Shown: positions 22,393-33,415 of the stretch, piece by piece
Position numbering within the stretch: position 1 is the stretch's first letter
Layout: each line of letters opens with the position of its first letter
Assembly: GCF_002775205.1 (NCBI RefSeq)
Contig: NC_036461.1
Span: 22,744,875 to 22,808,874 of the forward strand
Direction of reading: 5' to 3'
DNA: 64,000 nucleotides
Source of the DNA: Xiphophorus maculatus
Lineage: Eukaryota > Chordata > Actinopteri > Cyprinodontiformes > Poeciliidae
Made by a program: the position numbers and the translations under genes
The notes under the pieces: model-generated
The model's database searches: none
The model's input: the letters and a program-made list of their open reading frames with translations, nothing else
What the model was told of the DNA's origin: nothing

Positions 22393-25300
22393 ATGGCACT
22401 GAGGGGACCGCTTTCCCGTATTCTCCGAACTCAACTCAGACAAACGTGCCAGCAGAGCAGAGCTCAGTCTGTGGCTGTCCTGGGAGCCCCGTTCTCCAAA
22501 GGACAGGTAGAAGAGACTCACCTTTATTGTTACTATTAGTCCTCTTTCATTCATTCATTTATTTATCAATCTACTCATTCTACATCCCTCCACCCTCATC
22601 CCCTCTTCTGCTCTGCTTACAGAAAAGAGGAGGCGTGGAGCACGGCCCCAAAGCGATCAGAGATGCGGGTCTCATCGAGCGGCTGTCCAGCTTAGGTAGG
22701 TGAAAAGCGGGGAAGGACCGGAACGGCGCAGCCGGTGGCGCAGAGTTATTATGCAACGTCGGGTGTCTGAAAACACGGGAGGGTTTTAACTTCTACATCC
22801 GGTTTTCTCCGAACTTGTTACATCACCGCGACACGGGATAAATATACACACACCCGCGTGTAGAGGTGAGGCGCCGTTTTTCGTTTTGCTTTGCTCTGAT
22901 TTGTTCTTCCTTTTTTTTTTTTTTTTAAACTCTTTCGCCATCGCGGACGTTTTTACACGTTGTGAGGTTTTTCCTCTATTTGAAATCCACATGTCAGTGT
23001 TAGTCACGCTTTCCCCCCCCTCACGCTTTTGCAGATGCTCGGAAGGTGACTCATTTCTGAGCTTTCTTTTTGTGTGTGTCACTGTAGCTACTGTTTTCAG
23101 TCTATATACTTCCACCACCCGTTCATCAGCACCTCAAGCTGCGGCTGCGCCCTGGTTACAGAAGCTGCAGGCCGCCGGCGGGTGGAGAAATCAAACAAAC
23201 ACCTCGGTCAGGAAAACAAACAAAAACAACGCAATTGTCTTGCTGTGCGTCACGATTAATAAATGAGCAATGACTCAGACATAACAGAGACGGCAAAAAC
23301 GTGACAGTACGCCACACGCTGTGATGAAGTTGTAGTCATCCATGGTCCAGATAGCTGCGCGATTGTTGTATATTTCACTGCCTTGCCAAGGTACTCCCAC
23401 CCATAAAAACATAACCAATAGGGATTTAGATCAACGCAAAGTGGTTCATATTTGTTGCTCTCTTGGAAGGGGAAAAAAACAACAAATTCTTTATCATTTG
23501 CTTTTAGTTAAAATTCTAAAAAAAAAATTTTTTTAAATCTAAAAAGTGTGCTGTTTGTATTCATCCTCTCCTTTCAGCCCGACTCCGCTAAATAAAACCC
23601 AACTGAGCTCATTTGCAATCAAATGAGTAAACTGAGTTTGACCTGTGGGTCATTTTTAAACACTGATGGTTGGGATGACCAGGGCCGGCCCAAGCCTTTT
23701 TGGGGCCCTGAGCAGATTTTATTTCGGGGCCCCTCCGTACCAGCATGGCAAAAACCAGATACTTCATCGTTCCAACGCTAAGCCTGTGACATACCAGCGT
23801 TTATTAGCGTCAGTTGTAATTAGCTCGCATCATGTCTTTGTTACTACGGCTGCTGGTTTTAACCTTAAAGGAATAGTAAACAAGCAAAGATGCTCTAATT
23901 AGTTAGCATTTTGAAATGGCGATCGGTGTTCAAGTGTGGCGCGTTGTTTAGCTATTTGAAAGTAGCATCTGGAGACAATGAACAAGTTAGCAACTTTAAT
24001 ATCTTTTGCTTTTAAAATGTGGAACAGGTGTGTGAAATGTGCCAAACGTACAATCTGCCACAACAAAAATCGAATCAGAGTTATTCTGTTTGATTTGGTC
24101 TCTTAAGTACGAAATATTTCATAAACGACAGGTATTCAGCATCTGATTCAGAACAATCTTCGTTATCATGCATTTAAAACCTAAAGATTATGTCAATCAA
24201 TACGAAATACACCTGATCAGATTATTACGGGTAGTTTTACGACTGTAATCTTTAGAGAATATAAACACGGTTTATGGATGGAGGGGATTTATGACACTCT
24301 CTCTGACTCTTTGAAGTACTGAAACAAATGTGAAATATATTTCTAAAATTGTTTACGATTAAGGCAAAAAAATGGTACTGGAGTCGTAAAAAAGTCTTTA
24401 AGTTTGCTCTTTGTGACATTTTGAGTTAACATGAATTATAGCAACATTTTAATTTCCCTCTGGGAGCAATCGAGTGTATTTGAACGGAACCTGAATGGTC
24501 TGTAAACTGTTTCCCTGACGACAGCGGTCACGATGCGGCGCTTATTGGAAGCGGCACTCGCTCAACTACCTAAAGTTGGACATGGAAATTCTTTATTCAA
24601 CACCGGAACTACCTCAACTGCTTTTACTAAAAGTTGATATATTTCTATGCAATGCAACCTAAAGCATAAACCCTTTGCATTGTGTAATAACAATCGTAAA
24701 TATGTGCCTAAGGACCTCGGGTCCCTGGGTTCACACACCGTCGCCTGGGTTTTCTTTTCATCAAAATGCTAAAAATTCAAACGCAACAACACTTTGATCT
24801 CGTCGAGGCGTGCCAGGAGATGTTTTGTGGCTTCAAAGGGAAATACATTTGGCAGTCATCAGCATAGCAACGAAACGGGATCCCGTCTCTTCTGAATATT
24901 GAACCCAAAGGTAGTAAGTAATGCGGTTGAACAAGTTTGTGTTGGAGCCAAAACCGAGGTTTGCGTCCAGCTTCAGCCGCCTCAGCGACAGCCCTAGCTT
25001 GCTAGCAAGACGTGCTTCTTAACCCGAAACCGGTTGTTCTCAATGAAGCGTAGATCTTCGCTGGGGTTGTCATGGAACCGGTGTGGGCGCCATCTTGTTT
25101 GATTCACTTTAATGCCATTGCGCACAGACACGACAGCGAATTTGGCAAGAAAATGTCGTTGTTTGGCCAGAGTACACGGGGAAAAAAATACTGAAAAACT
25201 ACAAGTGTGACTTAAAAATAAATGTAAATATGCAGAAATCTAGAAGAAGTACGCAAATAGATTTAAAGTGCTTATACATATTTCTTTCTAGTTTGGAAGG

Positions 25301-28300
25301 ACAGGCTCTAAAGCAAAACATGATCTTAGTAAGTAGTTTATTTCCAGTTTAATTGAGTCATTTGGAGAATACTCAACAGTATTTACTGAAACTGATCTAA
25401 ATAAAAACAGTCGTCACCTGTTCAGCACCTCTGACTGTACGACTATAAATAAAGAAGGGGAACGGGCCGAGTGTCTTTGATGCCAGCGGCTCTGTGAAAT
25501 TACATAATAGCCTTCATAGCGGTGTTTGCTTTCAATCTAGCAAGGCGTAAAGCAACGGCTGCCAAGTAATCCGACCAGCTTTGCTCCCAGACATCGGATG
25601 AAATCAGAAGGGAAAGTTGCATGTGTTGGATATTGACTTTTACAGAGTAAATCCGACGCAGTTTCAAAGCTTGTGAGCAGAGTCGGGTTTTAAGCTAGGC
25701 CTCGTGAAAATAAAACGTACCCAATTCGCTCCTCATGTATCTAGGCAGGTATAATTTGCCTGGTAAACTTTCTAATATTTGGTCTAGAGACGTACAGTAG
25801 GTGTTATGCTGTAAAACAATGTGACTTATTTACTTGGGAAAGGTTCAATCCTACTGATGTGAACATTTCTGTTGTAAAGTGTACTTTAAAATAACGAAAC
25901 AAATAATAGGTTTGCGGTGCAGTCAACAGGACGATTTGAGCGTACATGCATAAACTGCTGTCATGATTAGCATGGCTGTCTGATGATATAACTATTATGA
26001 GGAATTACGAATGAAAGTCTCTCTTTTCTGTAGGCAGTGGCCAGTACACTGTAAAAATGGGCAACGTGAATAGATTTTTCTCAACTTCTTCATCAAAAGA
26101 TCTTAACTCATTGAAGTTTAAGGCAACTGGAGTGAAAATTAGCCTCCCAACGGGCAAAACGGCTGCAGCGTCAGGAATGGAGTCCAGTATCTGCAACTGA
26201 ACACCAACCCAACTGCACATCGTACCATCCCTGAATCTTAAAGCCGTTTGTTCATACAATGTCTTGTGTATTTGTGCCTCAGCAATCACAGCAAGACCTT
26301 TTGAGCAATAAACAGCATGCTGTAAGAGTTCTGAGTTGGTGATTTGAACCGGATTGAGCAGAACCAGCAGATAGACCGTCCACACTCTCCTCGGTCTGTC
26401 CTGCAAGAGATGCTCGCTGTTGCATCAGGTCAAAGCTATTCCTGTCCCGCCCCACAGGGCTGGCCAGGCCGGTAGCCCTTAGATCAGCAGAGTAATCCGA
26501 CACCGCTAACAGGGTTTACATTTTCAACCCTGATGGCCTTTAAACATGGCAAATTGTTCACAATCTATCATCCTCCCTGGAGTTCACGGTTTGTTTTTTT
26601 CTTCTTCAAGTTCTTAAGTCTGCAGCAACTTTGCACGGTGCGAGGCGCAGTCACTGAAACCCGAGCCCCAGTGGGAATCAGGACAAGTGGAAAGTGCCCC
26701 GTCACTAATGTTCCACTGGCAGCCGGTGACTCAACCCTCTCAAGGGCTGCAGGGTCAGGCAAATCCCTGTGAGGAGGCGTCTGAGACACTGACACCTGGT
26801 GTTCACACCGTGCAACTGTCCGGATTGCATTGAACAGTTGAGGGGTGGCAGGTTTTATGCTCTGCAGACAGTGAGCGGTTTCTGATACGGGCGGCGGTCC
26901 AGGGCGGTTTCTCTTCTAGGGCGGCGGGAGCCTCGTTGTTTGCGTTTAACCGCTTAGAACGACACATTTGGGTTTCAGCACAAAATATTTCAGTTTTTCA
27001 GACTTTAATTCTTCTGAAACTAAACCACAACAAGGGAAAGTAAAACTATACTTACTAATGGCAATGATGTTGTGATGTAACGTGGGTCGTGTGAAATAGC
27101 CATTAGCTGGTAGAGCTAATTCTGATCGCTTCTGATCAGAGTGTTTCACAGACTGTCAAGACATGGTGAAAGTTTGAACAAATATGTATATATTTTTTTA
27201 AATAAAAGTTGCGTACTGCAGCTTGATGAAGAATGACGGTACATTTCATTTTCTCAGACTACTCTGTTCATGACTTCGGCGACCTCAGCTTCCACCTCCC
27301 GGAGACAGACGAGCCCCACATGGACGTGAAGTCCCCGAGAAGCGTGGGCGGCGCCAACCAGAAGCTCTCCCGCGCAGTGAGCAGAGCCGTCGGCGCCGGG
27401 CACACTCTGGTCATGTTGGGGGGAGATCACAGGTATTAATCTCCAAAAAAAAAAGAAAAAGGAGACACAAAAACGACACTTCACGGAGCACAGAATATTC
27501 TGCGCGGAGCTCAAACCGCGAGCATTTACGACTGCTTCTCACCTTTCCCAGCCTCGCTATTGGCTCAGTGAGCGGCCACGCCCAGCAGTGCCCCGATCTG
27601 TGTGTCATCTGGGTCGACGCTCATGCCGATATAAACACGCCCATGACGTCGCCGTCAGGAAACCTCCACGGCCAGCCTGTGGCGTTCATGCTCAAAGAGC
27701 TGCAGGACAAGGTGAGAAGGGCGGCGAAAGGTCTTATAGGATCATTCATTGTAGATAGAAATAATAATAATAATAATTTTAAAAAGTGGTGGCAAATATC
27801 CGCTAAGCTTCAAAAGTTGAAGATTTTCTAGAACAAAATAATTAGAAATAGCTCGAAAATGTTGAACATTTTTGACTTTTGAATTTCCAATTTTCAAGTT
27901 TTTTCCTCAAAACTTTCTGAGATCAATCTGAACATTTCTGATCTTTTATCAGCAAATGTTCAACTTTTCAAACTCAGAAATGTCCAAGGTTCTTTTCTAG
28001 AGAACTTTGGGGATTCATCTCAAAATTTCTGAATTTTTCTCAAACAACTTTTTGACTTTTGGAACTCCTTGCTTTGTCTAGAAAATCTCAGATTCTCCAA
28101 ACAAATTTTCTAGAAAATGTATCCTTCTTTTTTCCCCTCATCTACAACTACCTTAACCCGCAGTCGTAACTTCATGGCAATAAAATACCTCACAAATGTA
28201 TTCATAGCCCTTGAACCTTTTGCACATGTTGTCACTTTAAAACAACAACCTTTAAGTTTGGTGTTTTATGTAATAAACCAACGCAAAGTACTGTATAGTT

Positions 28301-29680
28301 TTTATTTTTGTACATTTTTCACAAACTCAAATCCAAAATGTGGGAAGTGTCTGTGTTCAGGCAGTCATTGACCCACCTTTCACAAAGCTGAAAGTTTTGC
28401 CCGTACGTCTTTGCTAAGCTAAGATGAACTTTCTGGAATGTGCTTTCGTCAAAGCATTTCGTTGCAGCTCTGGCCATAACAGAGTTTCTTTCGGTATTAT
28501 CGGCATTTATCTTCTTTTATCTGATCTTCAACTCTGAAGAACTTCCTCATTCCTCATCCCTCGGCAGATCCTGCCAACGACATAGCAGTGTTGGGACTTG
28601 CAGTGTAATTTTTCTACCACAAACAGCATCTTGTATGTAGGTCAAGGAACATAAGGCATCTGGTGTGGAGTCTACTTATTGAAGAGATTATGTAATGTAA
28701 GGGTACCCAAATAAAAATGCCTGAAGACAAACACACACCACAGTTTACAGATTTAAAAAAAATATATATATATATATTTCTAACCAAAATTCTGGTTTAT
28801 TTATTTAATTTTTTTCTTATTTCCTTGTTTAACAGAGTTCTATTTTTGAATTTAATGACATTGTTTCCATCTACACACCCAGATGCCTGATATTCCTGGA
28901 TTCTCCTGGACTAAACCGTTCCTCTCTTCACGGGATCTGGTGTACGTCGGACTGCGGGACGTCGACCCCGGAGAGCAGTGAGTACCAGAGTACCTGCTTT
29001 TACTTAAAATGTCTTTGACGTGTCACAGATTTTTCCTTCAAGCAAGCATTGCAAAAAACTTTTATTTGTACGCTTTCGTTTTGTTTCAGCCACATCCTAA
29101 AGAACCTGGGCATCCAGTACTTCACCATGAGGGATATTGACAGACTAGGCATCCAGAGGGTCATGGAAGTCGCTCTGGACCATCTTTTGGCAAGGTAGCG
29201 AATACTTACTGATCATGCTTGATGTGCTGATTGAATTCAAAGACGCCTTGAATTCACCTTTTGTCATCACCTGCAGGAAACAGCGTCCGATCCACTTGAG
29301 CTTCGACATCGATGCGTTCGACCCGTCTCTGGCTCCTGCCACAGGAACGCCGGTCAACGGCGGATTGACCTACAGAGAGGGGATCTACGTGACAGAGGAG
29401 ATTCACAACACAGGTACCAGCGTCTGCAACAACAGTCCTATAAAATTATATAGATCCTTGACTTTTGGAGTCCAACATGCTCCTGTGTCGATGCGTAGGT
29501 CTGCTGTCGGCCATCGACCTGGTGGAAGTGAACCCCGTCCTGGGGGCAAACCAGGAAGCGGTGGAGGCCACGGCGTCCTTAGCGGTGGACGTCATCGCGT
29601 CGTCTCTGGGCCAGACGAGAGAGGGCGCTCACGCCTCCATCCCTGCGGAGAAAAGCGACACGGAGCAGCTCTGCCTCTGA
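22393..29680 (+). CDS. arg2: arg2, arginase 2, mitochondrial (complete, 8 exons)
   Basis: Hydrolyses L-arginine to ornithine and urea in the mitochondrial matrix and competes with nitric oxide synthase for arginine. Exons: 22393-22506, 22623-22695, 27258-27432, 27552-27711, 28883-28977, 29090-29194, 29277-29413, 29499-29680. All have GT/AG borders, the phases agree, and they total 1041 nt or 346 aa (human 354). The N-terminus ([17 protein letters not shown]) is Arg-rich without acidic residues, as in a matrix-targeting peptide; this distinguishes arg2 from cytosolic arg1. Binuclear Mn ligands are all present: H120 (GGDH), D143, H145 and D147 (WVDAHAD), D251 and D253 (SFDIDAFDP), with H160 in GNLHGQ. 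The tail is short and ends EQLCL. It converges on vti1b and matches the human ARG2-VTI1B order. Confidence 0.97.
22696..27257 (+). other. arg2: arg2 intron 2 (4.6 kb)
   Basis: The largest arg2 intron. It includes a repeat fragment beginning cagggccggcccaagcc near 23680, and a stretch at about 26005-26800 with several open minus-strand frames (up to 133 codons) that match no family I know and have no convincing splice sites. Near 27145-27222 is a short sequence (ctgtcaagacatggtga ... gtactgcag) that recurs at 46166-46240. Confidence 0.55.
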
Positions 29681-30334
29681 GAGCTTTGAGAATCGAGAGC
29701 TATCTGAACTTTAAGCCATGCCTGACCATTCCATTGTTTTTACTTTCTGCTGTTGTTTAAACTCTGGTGGAAAACAAGGGAATTTCTGGATCCATAAGCG
29801 AAAGAACGAAACGAAAGGGCTTTAAATGTCTTCATGTTGGTCATGCTGAGGAAAGCCTTTAACGGGATTTGAAAGGACCTGACGGTTTGATGAAACTGCT
29901 GCTTATCTGAAAAGCAATACTAATCCACTTTTGTTTATTTGTATGAAGTGTTTTAAAAGATAAGGAGGTACCTGCCTCAAAGGCATGAAATAGTCTCACT
30001 TTCTTTAAAGTTCACAGTCAGGACTCTTGTTGTTTTTCGTGGCTCTGCCAGATAGTTTAAAACTACTGTAGTAACGTCACTTTTTACTTTTGGACCAGCT
30101 GTGGTTATTGTATGGAGTTTACATTGGTAGCAGTACATGCACTTTAAATATTTAAAAGATCCTTAAAAACAAAACAAACAAAAAAAACCTTTAGCATTCA
30201 CTCAAACACTGGGGGAAAAAGTACATATCATGTATTTTCATTAGACCTTTGGTGGTTTGTTGCTTCTACTTTGAGATCAAGACGTAATGATTATTTACAA
30301 AGGGAACTTATTTCGGTCTTCCATGATGAGTGTG

Positions 30335-30340
30335 AATAAA
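30335..30340 (+). promoter_or_regulatory. arg2: arg2 poly(A) signal (AATAAA)
   Basis: AATAAA followed within 10-35 nt by the GT-rich tgttggtttgtat and tcctgttgtctc, the best 3' end for arg2. This implies a 3' UTR of about 680 nt (29681 to ~30360). Confidence 0.7.
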
Positions 30341-31117
30341 TGTTGGTTTGTATACATCTCCTGTTGTCTCTTTATTTTTAGTTTCATGAAGTTGTGGCTC
30401 AACTGTCTCCGCGATCAGGCAGATGTTTGACCAAACGTCTAACATTAGAGAAAAGGAGAAACTCAAACCGTACATTGGGTTGTCTGTGTGTTTCGTAATG
30501 TTTTGGTGCTGACACAAACGGATACGGTCCCCTTATTTAAGTACAGCCGTGTTATAAACGCAAGGAAAACTGGGAAAGAGTTCATTTGAAATCACTCCGT
30601 CAATGTAATTCTTAGACCTATTTGTGTAATAGAAGAACAGATGTTTGAAATGATTTTCTTTTTTGTATTAGCAATAGCAACTCCCAAAACACATTGTACA
30701 GAAGGTTCCTGTTCAATCTAAATCTAAATCTTTACCCTCCCAGTCTCCAGTTTTCGAAGTTCACAGTCAGTACTTTATTCCTGTAAGGAAGGACAGACGG
30801 ACAGATTGGTTGCTGATTGGTACGACTGATGATGGACGAACGGTAGAGAAAGCTTGACCAATGGATGAACATATTGACTGATGGATGGACAAACATTTCA
30901 GGGAGAGTCTTATTATTTTTTTGTCTTTCCTTACTTATTCAAAACTAGAAAATATTTAAATTTCTAGACTGTTGCTCCCAGCAATATCTTTCTTGCCAAA
31001 TAAACCCGAGTGGGGACGATATTGTTGTCCTTGACAACAGGTTAAGGGTTTGGACTTGTGGGTAAGAAACCCTTGGATTTCTAATGGGATTTTGTTATGC
31101 AACAGATTGGATCGCTC

Positions 31118-31505
31118 TTTGCGATGGAGAGGACTGAGTGTGTGACTGATTACATAAACGTCTGTGTGGACAACAACATCCCCACCAGGACAGCATCCAT
31201 AATAACAAATCCTGGATCACCAGTGAACTAAAGAAACTGTTAAAGAAATAAAAGCCTTCAAGGAGCAAGACAGTGAGTTATTGAGGAGCATGCAGAAGCA
31301 GCTTAATGTCAAGATTAGAGTGAGCAAGGAGATGTATAGGAGGAAGATAGAAAATAAACTGCAATGGAACAATATCAGAGATGTGTGGTCAGGGAGGAAG
31401 AAGATCACAGGCTTCAAGCAAAAGGAGGATCGGATAGATGGAAGTATGGACAGAGCAAATGAGCTGAACACGTTCAACAGATTTAGTTCAGGAAAAAGCT
31501 CCTGA
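31118..31505 (+). mobile_element. Degraded non-LTR retrotransposon (LINE) fragment
   Basis: Conceptual translation with frame breaks gives VTDYINVCVDNNIPT, NNKSWITSELKKLLK and then YRRKIENKLQWNNIRDVWSG, a string typical of the linker between endonuclease and reverse transcriptase in teleost LINEs. Stops and frameshifts show it is dead. No RT catalytic core or 3' tail is attached. Confidence 0.65.
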
Positions 31506-31792
31506 AAGTCCAAAGAGACACGGATGGACGACTCAACATGTGACCACAGTCTATGGGACTGAATGTCTCACAGACAACATTAAGCATTCACTCAAATGCT
31601 GGGAGAAAACAATACATATGATGTATTTATATTAGACCTGTAGTAGTTTGTTGCCTTCACTTTGATGAATCAGATATTAGGTTTTAGACTGAAACTGTAC
31701 ATTTTGTGGACATATATGGTGAAATATTGGAATGTGCTGAATCTACACCCTGAAGATAAAACCTTAATATATATATATACACAGTATGCATA

Positions 31793-32184
31793 CAGTACAG
31801 ACCAAAAGTTTGGACACACCTTTCAATTCAATGACTTTCCTTTATTTTCATGACTATTTTCATTGTAGATTCACACTGAAGGCATCAAAACTATGAATAA
31901 CACATGTGGAAATATGCACTAAACAAAAAAGTGTAAAACAACTGAAAATACTCCTTATATTCTAGTTTCTTCAAAGTAGCAACCTTTTGCTGTGATTACT
32001 GTTTTGCACACACTCTGCATTTTCTTGATGAGCTTCAAGAGGTCGTCACCTGAAATGGTTTTCACTTCATAGGTCAACCTGCCCTGTCAGGTTAATAAGT
32101 GGGATTTCTTGCCTTATAAATAGTCATGAAAATAAAGAAAAGCCATTGAATTAGAAGGTGTGTCCAAACTTTTGGTCTGTACTG
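31793..32184. mobile_element. Tc1/mariner-type miniature element with TA target duplication
   Basis: Left end CAGTACAGACCAAAAGTTTG and right end, in reverse complement, the same sequence; both continue as inverted repeats (gacacacctt...). TA dinucleotides flank at 31791-31792 and 32185-32186. The ~390 bp inside is an internally deleted Tc1-like element with no transposase frame. The ends are ones I recall from a family found in many fishes. Confidence 0.88.
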
Positions 32185-32186
32185 TA

Positions 32187-32411
32187 CATATATATATAAT
32201 ATATTTTTATTTTAAAAAATTAAAATATTTTAAAAATATTATAATTAAAAAAATAAAATAGATTAAATATTTACTAAGATTTTATGTATTTTAAATATGT
32301 AATTAATTAATTAAATATAATTAATTAAATATTAATTAATTGTATTTAATTAAATATTACAATTAAATATTTTATTAAAAAAAAAATGTATGTATTTATT
32401 TATTAAAAAAA
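32187..32411. repeat. AT-rich low-complexity block
   Basis: Almost pure A/T with repeated ttaattaa palindromes (for example 32300-32345). It directly abuts the right end of the Tc1-type element. Confidence 0.8.
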
Positions 32412-33415
32412 AATAAAACTCAAGATGCCTAAAGCACCTGATAACATCAAAAACTCGAACGGATTTGTGAGTCAAGGAAACATTTTTTTTTTTTTTTTAC
32501 CTGGAAAATTCAAGAGAGCTCATTTAAATCACGTTATGTAACCCGTATGTTTACAGCGCAAAGAAAAGCAGGTCACCAAACATGTTTTTGTTCTCGGCGT
32601 GTTTCCAGGAAAGTCTGACGAGGAACACCGCGGCAGATGTGCCTCTTCACTAGCAGCACACCAGAAATAGCCTTATCAACGCTTATTTGAGAGTAAATCT
32701 CATAGTAGCAAATGTTACTTCCCCACCGCTGTGTAAATCCACAGCGGATGTCTCCTCCCCCTCCCACCCAACTGCTTTATCTCATCCTTCTTAAAAAACT
32801 GCCATCTGAGGTCAAACATGATCTTTAATCACATGAATACTTTTAAATAAGGACTCCTGAGAGCACACTGATTACATGTACAGTTAATGTAAGAATAAAG
32901 CAGCTGCATGAAGACCTCCCACTCACTCCTAGTTCACATTCAGCATCTAATGGATTTGGGGCCTTGCTCTGATTTGGAAAACCGGCACAACGCCACAAAA
33001 CAAAGTCAGCTGGTGTCAATTCCTTGATTTCTACGTCTGTCAGTTTTCACTTTCCTTCAACTACACGCAAGGAGGGTTGACACAGCTTCGTGGCGCCCGG
33101 CGCACACGTCCAGATCATCGTCCCGCTGGACATCACTGGCGTTGAGAGGCGGCTAGAAGAGCGCAAATGTCAGTTCGGGGTCGTTTCTGCGGGTTTGGTC
33201 CATTAACGGCTTCGAATATTCAACACCCTCGTCCCAATAGCCGATGGATACGCACCCAGTCTTAGAAAAAGTTAATCGCTTCGAAGGAGTCGCAGGAACG
33301 ACAGACGAGTATTATTGCTACCGAACAGCTGAAAGAGACAGTGTTTAGTTTAACGTCCGCGGGGTTTTTGCTCTGGATTCAGAGCTCCGCCTGTTTGCAG
33401 ATGACGTTGTCCTCT

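Larger units (their letters stand above)
30361..33415. other. Intergenic spacer between convergent arg2 and vti1b
   Basis: No gene found. It holds a degraded LINE segment (31118-31505), a Tc1/mariner-type miniature element (31793-32184), a very AT-rich palindrome-rich block (32187-32411) and the presumed vti1b 3' UTR just left of 33416. Confidence 0.6.
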
